The notes below the pieces were generated by a model. It had not been told where the DNA came from. It did not search any database and saw only the letters and a list, made by a program, of their open reading frames with translations. A stretch of 64,000 nt of DNA, taken from contig WELB01000132.1 of assembly GCA_009602725.1 (NCBI GenBank), positions 287,327 through 351,326 on the forward strand, written 5' to 3'. Below, one piece after another: positions 22,299 through 32,111 of the stretch. Each line of letters starts with the position of its first letter. Position 1 is the stretch's first letter. Source of the DNA: Spirogloea muscicola. Taxonomy: Eukaryota; Streptophyta; Zygnematophyceae; Spirogloeales; Spirogloeaceae. The translations under genes and the position numbers were made by a program.

Positions 22299-25166
22299 AT
22301 GAGGATCATGAGGCCAGATCGCGAGGTCGCAGCTGCAACGTTCTGCATGAGCAAGCATGGGGAGCCGCAGCATGACTATGAGCTGCAGCAGAATGTATCA
22401 CCGAACTCGGCCTTGTCCCAAGTGGGCCTGGCAAGAGACAGTCTAAAGCCCCACCCCAAGTACGCCATTATCCCCTGGACGAATACAGAGCGTGCCTTGA
22501 AAAAGGCTGGAGCAATGGGCATTCTCTGCACCTTCAGGGACCTCGAGACCAAGGAGAGAGTCGTTATAAGGATGATGTGCGACGCCTTTGGCAACATTGT
22601 TGCTGCCCGCCGACTGCTTAGGTACTAAAGTATCACACTTTGGCATGTATGACTTGCTTGTAGAACCAGCGTATTGCACAGCATATATGGTGTCATTGCT
22701 ACTGCCTGCTATACATGTCGTCATTACTGTTTACTGATCTCTGACTACTGCAAGTCGCGACCAGAGGCCTCAATGTTTTGCTAAGACTTGTTGATCAAGA
22801 TTATAGTTGTCATATCGTCCTCTCAGGGAGGTCACCATATTGTACCAGGCGCAGCATGAAAACATCCTCGCCTTGAGGTGAAACACGACAGTCTTCCTGC
22901 CAGGACTTCATGACTGAAGATTATGTAAATTATAAATTTCAAAGCTCTTGAGCGAGAGCGAGTCAGTACATTCTTGAGCAGTAACGAGTCCGTGCATAGC
23001 TGATTGTTTAGTCAAGCTATTCTTCAGTGCTAGTAGTCTGGTCACATGCGAGTGTATGAAGGTCAGAACGCAACACATGCTGGAGAATGTGCTGAAGTGC
23101 CGTAAACAGTAAGCTGCTCAATCAAGTTACAGAAATGCTGACTTCCTGACGCTGCACATCTATTAACCTCATTTCTAGGGACATTGTGATCAAGAGCAAA
23201 CATCTGGAGCAAGTCAACGATGTATACTTGGTCTACGAGATGATGGACACCAGCCTCCACGACCTGCTAAGGATCCGGAGGCTTGAGGATGACTACTGCA
23301 GGTTCTTCTGCTACCAGCTCATGAGAGGGCTCAAGTATCTGCACTCTGCAGGTGTTGCCCACAGGAATCTGAAGCCGAGCACCCTGCTTGTCAATCTTGA
23401 GACTCTCGAGCTCCGCATCTCCGGCTTCTTTCTTGCTCAGTCAGTGCACAGCGCTGGAATGCGCACAGGTCAGGTCTCCCTCATTGAATTTTAATGCATG
23501 TATCATGGCGAGGGCACACACTGATTCAGTGACAGTGCAGGCAATCACAGTCTGAATGGATGAGGGCTTGCGCAGCGATAGACATATCATGCTGGCCTCT
23601 CTCATCTAGTACGTGAGCTGCTGTCCCTGCACATGAGATATCATCTCATGTGCAGACGAATGGCAGGGCAGCCAACCATTAACTGACCGGCAATGAATGT
23701 GTGTATTGTGCTTGCAGAGTATGTTGCTGCAAAGTGCTATGACGCTCCAGAATTGCTACTTAGCTGCGGCCACTGTACCACAGCCGTGGATATGTGGTCT
23801 GCTGGATGCATCTTCCTTGAGATGCAAAGTGGGCAGCACATTTTCCCCAAAGCAAACAGTAACCTCCACCCTTTACACCAGGTGAGTCATGTATAATGGC
23901 CTCAGTAAGTCCGCCTACATAGGGGCAGCTGAGCAAATTCCACCCGCTTTAGTTCCAAACATGCAATGTGTCTCCAAGTGGTTACGTTAGTAGCCTCGCC
24001 AGCACTGGAAGGAGCCACTGCCTATGGTCAATGTTGATGCATGAGATAACTATCATTATCACGTGACCGTCAGAGCTGGCCAATCATGCAATATGAATAG
24101 TTTGCAGATTTCAGCTATTGCCAAGGTGATTGGATCCCCACAACATGGATCCGACCTCAATTTTCTGCAAGACTTTGAAGTGCAACATGATGTTCACAAT
24201 TTTATAGGCGGCCATCCCAGATTGACACTTGCTTGTCAGTTTTCTGGCCTGTCCGACTTAGGTAAGAGGCTGCTCTGTGACGTCATGAATGCAGTGCCAC
24301 CAGTGCAACTGTGAGCGTCAGATTCATGCATTAAGATGTGGGTGGCCTTTCGGTATTCGTGAGGCAGTGTATTCGTCATCTGCTGCTACGCAAGACTGTA
24401 GTGCCATCCCAGCTCATGGGCTGCAACAGTAAATTACAGGTCGAGTCAAACTGACTCGACCTGAAGATATCACATGGCTAGATGTCAGGACCACAACTCA
24501 CAGAAATTGCGTCAGAACGTAGAATAAGTGACTGGCAAGGAGAAGCTCCCCTTCACCTAGCTGGCCGGCTCTCCACGTTGAGCCACGCCAAGCTAAGAGC
24601 ACTTAAATTGCACAATACTGCAGCGGCTGACTTTGCGGAGAGGCTTCTCGATATCAACCCTTCAAAGAGGATGACTGCAGTGCAGGTGCACTTCGTATCT
24701 CTTTACTTCAGCCCAGCATCGCATATCCCGCCTGGTAGGAGCCGTGTATTCGATGGCATATTGAATTTGCTTATCATGCTGCAGAGCCGCTTTGCTCGCA
24801 ATTTAATCTGGTGGCCCAACATCTTCAGTGCATGGTAATTGCAAATGCAAGGACTTCATTGGTGTCTTGCAAAGCTGCAATTATACTTGCTGTCCGAGTA
24901 TGGTCAGTCAAATGTCTAGCTCAATGGTAAGTCGATCGTTCGAAAGAAGGATCGCTTCTTTCGTATCATGCACTCATTCATCTGATATTGGCCTGTCTTC
25001 TTGTCAGGCCCTGAGTCACCCATACCTGGCCAATCTCCGGGATCCCAGTGATGAACCTAATTGCTACACGGAGCTCGCAATAGGGTTAAGAGATGAAGGC
25101 CTATCAATGGCTCAGATCAAGACTCAAGTGTTTCAAGTGGCATCCAAATATCGGTGCAAGAGCTAG
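22299..25166 (+). CDS. MAP-kinase-fold pseudokinase retaining a TEY activation motif
   Basis: Seven exons: 22299-22621, 22827-22877, 23179-23468, 23718-23881, 24108-24261, 24624-24685 and 25008-25166. They total 1203 nt, giving 400 aa, the usual plant MAPK length. MAPK landmarks: REVTILYQAQHENILALRD (helix C with its Glu), NDVYLVYEMMDTSLHDLL, YQLMRGLKYLHSAG, APELLLSCG, DMWSAGCIFLEM, KVIGSPQ, LLDINPSKRMTAVQALSHPY. The catalytic features are all altered: the Gly-rich loop is absent (ERALKKAGAMGI), the VAIK lysine is Arg (VVIRMM), HRD reads HRN (AHRNLKPST) and DFG reads SGF. The activation-loop Thr-Glu-Tyr is kept across the exon 3/4 junction (MRTEYVAAKCY). It probably acts as a scaffold or decoy rather than a phosphotransferase, possibly still phosphorylated by a MAP2K. 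The frame is intact, arguing against a simple pseudogene. It is divergent from TRM6. Confidence 0.88.
23627..23655. other. Perfect 13-bp-arm hairpin in MAPK-like intron 3
   Basis: CTGCACATGAGAT, then ATC, then ATCTCATGTGCAG: two perfectly complementary 13-nt arms around a 3-nt loop, within the intron 23469-23717. Its function is unknown. Confidence 0.9.
24437..24463. other. Perfect 12-bp-arm hairpin in MAPK-like intron 5
   Basis: CAGGTCGAGTCA, AAC, TGACTCGACCTG: perfect 12-nt arms around a 3-nt loop, in the intron 24262-24623. The architecture matches the hairpin at 23627, but the sequence is unrelated. Confidence 0.9.
24941..24963. other. 9-bp-arm hairpin in MAPK-like intron 6
   Basis: CGAAAGAAG and CTTCTTTCG flank a 5-nt loop in the intron 24686-25007. 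It is the weakest of the hairpins in this locus. Confidence 0.75.
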
Positions 25167-25219
25167 GTGACTTGCGATGTCACAGTATCTGCCGTGACTA
25201 CTGAAAGTTGCCCGGAAGA

Positions 25220-25269
25220 CCGATGTGCTGTTGCCCATCCCAACGCTGGAATGGGCAACAGCACTTCGG
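25220..25269 (+). terminator. 19-bp near-perfect hairpin downstream of the MAPK-like stop
   Basis: Two 19-nt arms (25220-25238 and 25251-25269) pair with a single mismatch around a 12-nt loop, 54 bp after the stop codon. The position suits a 3'-UTR structure. Calling it a 3'-end or stability element is inference, since eukaryotic mRNA ends do not normally need a hairpin. Confidence 0.5.
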
Positions 25270-25717
25270 CTTTATCCATCTACAGCAACTGCTGGTCGAA
25301 GCGCCTCTTCTCTTTCAGAATATTCACATTCTTGCAGAGAAGCTACGCTTCAGGCTGATCAGCTTTTGCTTAAACTGTCTCTAGTTTCTTCGTAGTTGAT
25401 GACCCAAAGACATTTAGCTGTGCCTTCTGCCTTCACAGCATGTGCAAAGTGAGGCACCTGCAAGCTACAGAACGGCAAGAAGTATGTTCTAGCTTACTAG
25501 CTCCTTACATACCCGACAATGCACGAATAGTGCATATTCCTGTGAGTATAAGTACGTGCCATCTTGACCTAGCATGTGTGGGTCACCAAAATGCACGGAA
25601 GAAGCGCCAATCAACCATTCATTATTCCAAGCTAAAAACTTACAGCAAGTAGATCCAGATTACGAGTGGCCGAATCACTTAAGCTTGCTCGTGTCTGCAA
25701 GTATACCATAAGTGACA

Positions 25718-25745
25718 AACGTAATGCTTTTGTAAGCATTACGTT
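25718..25745. other. Perfect 12-bp-arm hairpin, 0.55 kb after the MAPK-like gene
   Basis: AACGTAATGCTT, TTGT, AAGCATTACGTT: perfect 12-nt arms with a 4-nt loop. It lies between the MAPK-like gene and a dispersed-repeat block. Confidence 0.85.
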
Positions 25746-25984
25746 GATCAAGTCATGTGCTGGAGGCAAAATTGTGAGCTACTCGCAGGAGAAGGCCTCC
25801 TGGCACACGCCTCGAGAGAGGTGAGAGTAAGCCAGAGAGAACGACTGGATCGCAGTTGGCTCAGGCAGACAGTCACTACTGAAGCCTCGAGCACCTGGCT
25901 CCAGGCTTTGAGGTTGTGAAGAAGCGGCCCTACAGTAACATGTTGGGACATCTGAACGTCGGGCCGTAGTAGTGATGGTTGGGG

Positions 25985-26110
25985 GCATTGGAAGGAAAGT
26001 TCGTGTATTTGAGAGAAACGAAGGCCAAATGGCCAAGTACAAAGGCAAGCACTAAAGACCTACATAACCTACAGCACATTGACCCGCTCAGTAACCACGG
26101 GTCAAAACAA
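25985..26110 (-). repeat. Dispersed repeat copy (partner at 50212-50340)
   Basis: Read on the minus strand, this matches 50212-50340 over about 125 bp, including TTGTACTTGGCCATNTGGCC and GTAGGTTATGTAGGTCTT. A conserved hairpin with arms TTGACCCG and CGGGTCAA lies at one end. Copies differ by a few percent to perhaps 15 percent. Confidence 0.8.
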
Positions 26111-27728
26111 TAAGGTGGCTAATCGATGCCTGAATTCTAGATGGCAGATACGAAGCCCTTTCGCCACCAACTGGAGCTCGCCCAGCTTTCTGGTGCAAAG
26201 CATTAGCCTGAGCACGCTGCAAACAGGAACTCGTCATGGCAAGAACGACAAATATGCAGCTGGCAAGCCCATCTCAGCCAAGCATTGGAAGGGCTCCTCA
26301 GAGTCCTGCCTCAGCGCAACACTAAGAAGAGCATCATCAGAGAAGACTGTGAGGGCGAGGACGAGGACGAGGACGACGTCGAGGACGAGGATGAAGTAGA
26401 AGATGACAGCATACGCGACGCTGAGAAAAGGATGAGGCAGTGGCATAGGTGGGCATATTGTTGTGTTCATCACCTGCTGCCAGGCATCTTCGTGCTGTGG
26501 CATATGCGAGATTGTCTTCGTCGATGACATTCCTCAAAGATGGCGTCACCTATAAAAGTGAGGCTGGCTACTGGGGGCTTGTGGAAGAGATCGTTGGCAA
26601 AGCTGTCAAACGGCCATCATCAATTGCCCTCTCCTGAGGCTGTGTCGCGGCTAGAATTGCCTGCTGGCAGCGGACAGCATCTAGCTGGGGTGGCGGCTAC
26701 CATATCCATGGCAAAAGCTTGTCACAATGCTCGCCTGCAGCGTCCTACGGCCGTATTATTAGTAGTTGCCAGTGGTCGAAATAGTGGCGAAGGTGGCGCC
26801 CGGCGACGGCGGCTGCCAAAACTCTGTCCTCTAAATCTTATGCAACCTGAAAGCCACTTCTGAACTGAAACAGCGGGCGCACTCAGTCGGCAGGCCGCGC
26901 CAGGGGGCGTGGCGCTCAGCACTTTGGCAGTATGCCACCGGCTAGGTCGGATGGCACATGGTAAATATACAAAAGAGCGTGGTTTGTGTGAGGAGCTAGT
27001 AAGCTAGAAGCTCGTTGCACTACAGTAGTTCGATTGTAGGCGCCTCTTGCGAAGGCGAATCTTTCGCCGAAAGCCTGGAGTGGAAAATACATATTCAGCG
27101 AATCCAATTTCGATCTAGTCGGCCTGAAGCGAGGTTCTCTGCATCATATGAGCATTCAGAAGGAGAAGAGGCGCTGCATCAGCGGTTTATGTCCCGGTCC
27201 ACGTCCGTGTATTGCAAAGAGCTTCTAGCTGACTAGGTCCTCACACAGACCACGCTCATATGTAATTTTAACATGTGTACTAGCTTGCATTGCATCTGCA
27301 TAACTGCACCATGTGAGTGCCAAAATCTCCTTCATATTCATGTGCATGCCTATTGCATCACAGCAAGCAGACACCGAAAGGATGATGCCAAGTGTCCCGC
27401 TTGCTTGTTTGCTTGCTATTGTTCGCGAATATGCTACAAGGTAACAACTGGTTATTGTTGGTGGAAGCTTGATCATGGAGTTGCTGGAGGCGAGGTGTTA
27501 GCTTGCTCCTTGACAAAGTCCGATCAGCAGGAGGCCCGAGAGAGAGGTGAGAGTAGGTCAGAGAGAAAGACGCTTCCATGAGAAAGCGGTGGCTGGGAGA
27601 GGCTCAGCCCAGAAGAAAGAACGGACAAAGAGAGGACAAGTGGACCAGATGTCAACCCAACCTGACAGCAAATCATGTCTGAGGAGGACATGTCAGCCCT
27701 CCTCCTACCTAAAGCGAACTGCTCGTTA

Positions 27729-28780
27729 CTAACTACAAAGAGCGGCATTGTTAAGGATGAGGGCTTCGATCTCATCAAGTTGTTTGAAGTCGATAAGGTC
27801 GAAGTTAGCGCACAGCGGACTGTTGGGTGACCCCCACCCGCCACAATGTGACGGTTGGAGAAAGTCGAAGACGGCGAGGTCAATGCCGTTTTCGCCATAT
27901 GAGAGTGAAGGGCATGCCTCCTGGCCGCCTGCGAGGGCCGCCACTGCCGGCACCGCCACGTCAACGGTGTCCGAGTTGACTGGAATGGGGAGGGCGCCCT
28001 GCCCGGCTGGGAGGGCCGCAGTCAGCTTGCTAGCATCCTTGCCGCAGTATGACGGCTCGAGAACCGCCTCCTGCCCGGATTGGAGAGACGCCGCTGCCGG
28101 CATCACCATAGCAGCGGCAGCGGCGGCCTGGGGTCCGATCAACTCCACAAGGCGCTGCAGCAGCGTCAGGTTCTCGGCCGTGAGCCCGGCGAGGCGACGC
28201 TCGGCGACCGCTACGGCGTTCATGATGCCAGAATAGGGCTCCACCTTCAGGAGCCTCGCCTCATCGAGAAGGCTGCAGGTTGCGATGCGCGTGTCACATC
28301 AGAGGCAGAGTTTCCGCCTACAGTCAGCGGCAGCAGAGGCCGACAATCGGGACGCAGCATATGCAGCTTGCTGCAGTGGCGGCCGGTCTCAGACCTGTCG
28401 ACCATTTGGAGTTTGTCATTGTGGGAGTCGCCGAGCGCAAGCATCTTGGTCAGCTGCTTCGCCCCGAATGCCTTGTGAATGTCCACGAACACGGCTTCGC
28501 CGTCGTTGTTGTGCTCCACCGGGAACAGGCTCGCGAGCGAGCAGCCAGCCGTCTCAGCGCCAGTGGCCGGATGCACGGTGTTGCACGACTTCTTGAAATG
28601 GCGGCAGCGGCCGCAGCTGCGCCCCTTGGCCAGGGCCCGCGGCGGCGAACGGCTGCGCTTGCGCTTGCCCTTGCCCGCCGGCGGGCTCGGCCGCAGGGCG
28701 CCGCCGCAAGCCCCAAACTGGCGGCCCGCGAGCGGAGCAGCGGCGGGCGTGGGAGGGAGGCCCAGCCTGGACCGGCCCAT
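27729..28780 (-). CDS. Unrecognised basic protein with a CX2CX6C motif
   Basis: Two exons, 28780-28395 and 28272-27729, joined in phase (930 nt, 309 aa). The start sits in CCGCCATGG context. The N-terminal 70 residues are Ala/Gly/Pro-rich, followed by a basic, SR-like patch (KGKRKRSRSPPRALAKGRS). Next comes SCGRCRHFKKSCN, whose C-X2-C-X6-C spacing resembles half of a fungal-type Zn2Cys6 cluster or a small zinc finger. The second CX2CX6C half is missing. A conserved-looking segment follows (CSLASLFPVEH, then EAVFVDIHKAFGAKQLTKML). Exon 2 starts with a predicted amphipathic helix (AVAVAERRLAGLTAENLTLL) and ends in an acidic, Phe/Asp-rich tail. A nuclear, possibly regulatory role is guesswork. 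A 48-bp gap lies about 80 bp upstream. Confidence 0.6.
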
Positions 28781-28860
28781 GGCGGCGCGGGCTGCGGGAG
28801 GAGCGGCTCCCACGACCGCCAGCCGCGTGCCGAGCTTGCGGCGCTCGCAGCAGTGCGGCG

Positions 28861-28908
28861 NNNNNNNNNNNNNNNNNNNNNNNNNNNNNNNNNNNNNNNN
28901 NNNNNNNN
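28861..28908. other. 48-bp assembly gap followed by a G run
   Basis: 48 undetermined bases followed by 12 G. It sits in the probable 5' leader or promoter of the Cys-containing protein gene (-). Confidence 0.95.
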
Positions 28909-28920
28909 GGGGGGGGGGGG

Positions 28921-31900
28921 TGCCTCCGACGCGGTCGCGCCATCTCGCGGGCGGGGGGTCACGTTGCCTCCACGTGGCGAAGTATGAGCGGCTCGACCGA
29001 CAACGGTCAGGCTTCCCGCGCAAAAGGCTTCCCTCACGTGCGCCACGCGAGCCGCCACGCAAGCTCCGCAACGGCCCGCCTTCGCGCGCTGATCTAGATC
29101 GCGATCGCTCGATCCGGACCGCATCGCGCGCGGCTCAGGACCGTCCGATGTCCGGCGCCTCCGATGCCGCGGCGCCAACGAAGGGGCCCCCGCAACGAGG
29201 GCGCAGCCTTGCAGCTGGCTCGGAAGCCGACAGTCGCTTGACCTTATTCTGAGCCGTAGCAGCTACAGCGCCTCTTGACATAAAAGCAAGGCTTGCATGG
29301 CGGTGGCATACCGCCGACGTGCTGAGCGCCACGCCGCCTGGGCGTGAGGTGGCCGCTCGCCGGCCGTGCCTGAACGCTTGCTGTTCAGATTCGAGGCAAG
29401 GGCTGCCAGCTGCCGCCAATGCCAACTTTGCTGCTGCTTCTGCCACTGTCTGCTTGCTGATAGAACGGTCGCATGAGTCCGCTTCGCGAGCAGCGCAGCA
29501 GGTGGTGTCTATCGTGGAAAAGGTAGCGGCGAGGCCAGCTGCCAAGTGGTTCTTATACCATTGCTAAAAGCACGTCGTCTCTCCACCTTGACCTAGCCGT
29601 GCTGGCCCCGATGCCGACGTTGCCACGCTTCTGCCTACGGTAATCTGTGCTTCGCTGACTAAGAAGCCTACTGCTAACACCATGGACGCGGTGGTTACCG
29701 AGTGACGGCGTTCTCTGGCCTCACAAACGAGACTTTGCGCCTGATGCATCACAAGTCGGGGCAGGTCTGTCGCCCTCGAGGCTGCCTTTCTTACACAGGA
29801 GCTTGGTGGGCCACCATTTCCTGGTGAGCCGTGACTGCGGCAAAGGCTGAGACTTGAGGGCCACTGCACTCGCAGTTGGGCTGGGTCATTCCTTATTCTA
29901 CGCGCTTCCCTGACTTTCCCTTCTGCACACAGCCACGCAGCCAGTCTCCTCCTGCACATCTTGACGACGTGAAGCAGTTCAAAGGCCAAGCGTGCAAAGA
30001 CGAACCTGACGCGCACATGCTTCTTCATACAGCCTCTCCGAGGCAATATACGAGGTGGCCATATGTGGACCCGCATCATGCCCATCAACCGGGGGCTGGC
30101 ACATCACAGGCCGGGTTGACCTTGTCGGTTGTTCTGCGAGCGCCGAAGCCCACAAAATGTTGTGGACATTGGCGTATGTAGCACACACACGTAGAAGTAA
30201 TGTCCTATGGCATGTACAAAGGCGAGGCGCCGCTTGCTTCACAGCAAGTGGCATGCGTCGCCACTTTTAAGCAGAGGAAGCACACCTTTGAAGAACTTCA
30301 ATGCCCTTAGCTGTCACACTACGGTGGCTCTGCCCACGTGTCGGAGCTGCTGAGCTCTGACACAGATGCGTAGATTGGCGGAGTGTAAATGAGGGCCAGC
30401 GAAACGAGTTTCTACATCCTCGACTAGGCAACAAGAGGATGGGACTGCCTCAAGAGGCAGTGACTGTGAGCTGTCAGCAGCCAGCTGCAATTTTGAGGAC
30501 AAGCATTGGCGTACGAAGAGGGCACGAAGGACGCACACTCCAGATTGGCTGCTGCTTTGACGGACTCAATAGGCCCTAAATATCAGGGCAGGTAGGAAAA
30601 GCTAGGTGAGAACCTGCTCTCTGCCGGAAAGCTGGATAGAGCAGAGGACTAGCTGTCGACACTGGAGTTGGTTGCTAGCCCGCTCTGCACCAGTCACCGT
30701 GCGTGCGTTGCCAGCCGCAGCAGCAGTGCAAGTTGCTGACAGAGCAGGGAGCCTGACAGGTCAAAATCCGCATTGGCAAATGTCCTCCACGGCTGTTATC
30801 ACTCTGCCATGACGTACTTTAATCTCGGGCTGGCTGCTCAGAGCCATGCTCAAATCGAAGCACGGACCGCCAAATAGTGGCAGGAAAGTGGTTAAGAAGA
30901 AATGACTCCTGCCATTCAGCGAGTGTCAAGGGCAGCAGCGCGAGCAGCCCGTCTTCAGGTGTACTAAGTAAAACTCTTCATCTCGCTCCAGCGTATACAG
31001 GCATTCAATTGGGGACTGCCGCCCCTGTGTTTCGGCGTGGCAACCTTCTTCCAGCTGCTAGATACTCCGGGTTGCGGCTGTTGACTAGGTTCACCGAGCA
31101 CCCATTCATAGTGTCCATTTGCGTAGCTGTGTAAAATGCACGCTTTCTGATTCTGTTGGACCTTGTCCATTCCTCATGGGCTGGCCTTTCACGGCCATCG
31201 CCCCCTTTAGAAGAACAACTACTCTGGGTGTGTGGGTACTAATGTCACACTGTTACCTTGGTCACCTTCAAATCAGCCCGATTTTTTGTAATAGCTTTTG
31301 CCTGAAAGTATATTTTCGGCTTAAATCGGCCACCCTTCATTACATGCGCAGTGCGCGCCTTCTCTCTTACTCTACCCTTTTCCCTTCGGACCTTGTCACC
31401 TTCTCGGGCTGGCTGTTCCCAACTCTTGCCCCCTTTACGAGAGCCACTTTCTTTGGAGCATGGGTCGGGTAAAGGCGACTGTCAGCGGCTTCATCCCGGA
31501 TGCATTGAAGGAGGACTAGCTGAAGGTGGTTGCAAATTGCCAGGGTCGGGCTAGCTACAGCGGCGGCTTCCGTGGACGCTGACGTGGCTTAACGCTGACG
31601 TCAGTGGGATTGAGAGTTGGAAGGTGGTGGGAAAGCGGTGGGCCAACCCCCATCGGCCGTCGGGGCCAAGGAAACGGGTCTGGACGAGATATGTGGCGAT
31701 TAGATGGGCGCTACCACAACTACTGAGTGGTCCATCCTCCCCCCTTCTGCCATAGCCTCGTCAGGCCCCACAGTCGCTGCTTAGCTCGTAGTTTGGCCCC
31801 TTCGAACCTTGTCAATTCTTTTCGGGCTGGCTTCTCACAGCCCTTGCCCCCATTGGGAGAGCCACTTCTTCCAGAAGCCATGTAGCCAACCAAGCGGCGG

Positions 31901-32111
31901 GAACGGGACCGTACGAGCGCGAGTTTGGCAATGGCGGGCAATCAAATGGGGCCACCGAAAGCTATGTAGCCATTTAAGAGCCCTTGCCCCCTTGCCCCCA
32001 TTGGGAGAGCCACTTCAATTTCCATTTAAGAGGCGCTCCACCACCCAACTCCCATCACTCGGTACACGCCTCCTAGCCTCCCCTCCGCGAGGAAGTTGCT
32101 GCCGCAGCGCC
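28921..32111. other. Long gene-poor stretch with repeat blocks
   Basis: No frame between 28.9 and 31.1 kb shows a recognisable domain or an exon chain. From 31.14 kb the stretch is repeat-derived: a forward hairpin-repeat copy at 31155-31215, a relative at 31300-31450 (its 5' half resembles 50390-50480), and the long unit at 31710-31870. The 3' end, CATTGGGAGAGCCACTTC, is repeated at about 32000-32018, directly ahead of the EF-hand gene, so part of that promoter or leader may come from the repeat. Confidence 0.45.
31710..31870 (+). repeat. Long form of the hairpin-core dispersed repeat
   Basis: About 160 bp nearly identical to 50545-50705 and, on the other strand, to the inner part of 45836-45960. 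In order: ACTACTGAGTGGTCCATCC, CAGTCGCTGCTTAGCTCG, CGAACCTTGTCAATTC, the hairpin core GGGCTGGCTTCTCACAGCCC, then CCCCATTGGGAGAGCCAC. High identity between copies 19 kb apart implies recent spread or gene conversion. Confidence 0.85.

Larger units (their letters stand above)
25167..27728. other. Gene-poor stretch with repeat copies
   Basis: Apart from the two hairpins above, it holds a dispersed-repeat copy at 25985-26110, a second relative at 27530-27650, and a purine-rich GACGAG-type tract at 26345-26405. That tract shares about 26 bp with the acidic exon of the HIRIP3-like gene at 49.27-49.30 kb, read on the other strand. Open frames here lack family resemblance and splice context, so I call none. 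Confidence 0.45.

Noticed and set aside
26285-26527. Acidic open frame as a gene
   Set aside because: The acidic run comes from a GACGAG low-complexity tract; flanks lack coding character.
27370-27480. Cys/His-rich frame resembling a MYND finger (KCPACLFACYCSRICY)
   Set aside because: Cys spacing does not fit MYND, and there is no start, splice context or continuation; it lies in repeat-rich DNA.
29564-30088. Minus-strand frame of 174 codons
   Set aside because: Composition is ordinary for GC-rich noncoding DNA; no domain, signal, splice partners or good start context.
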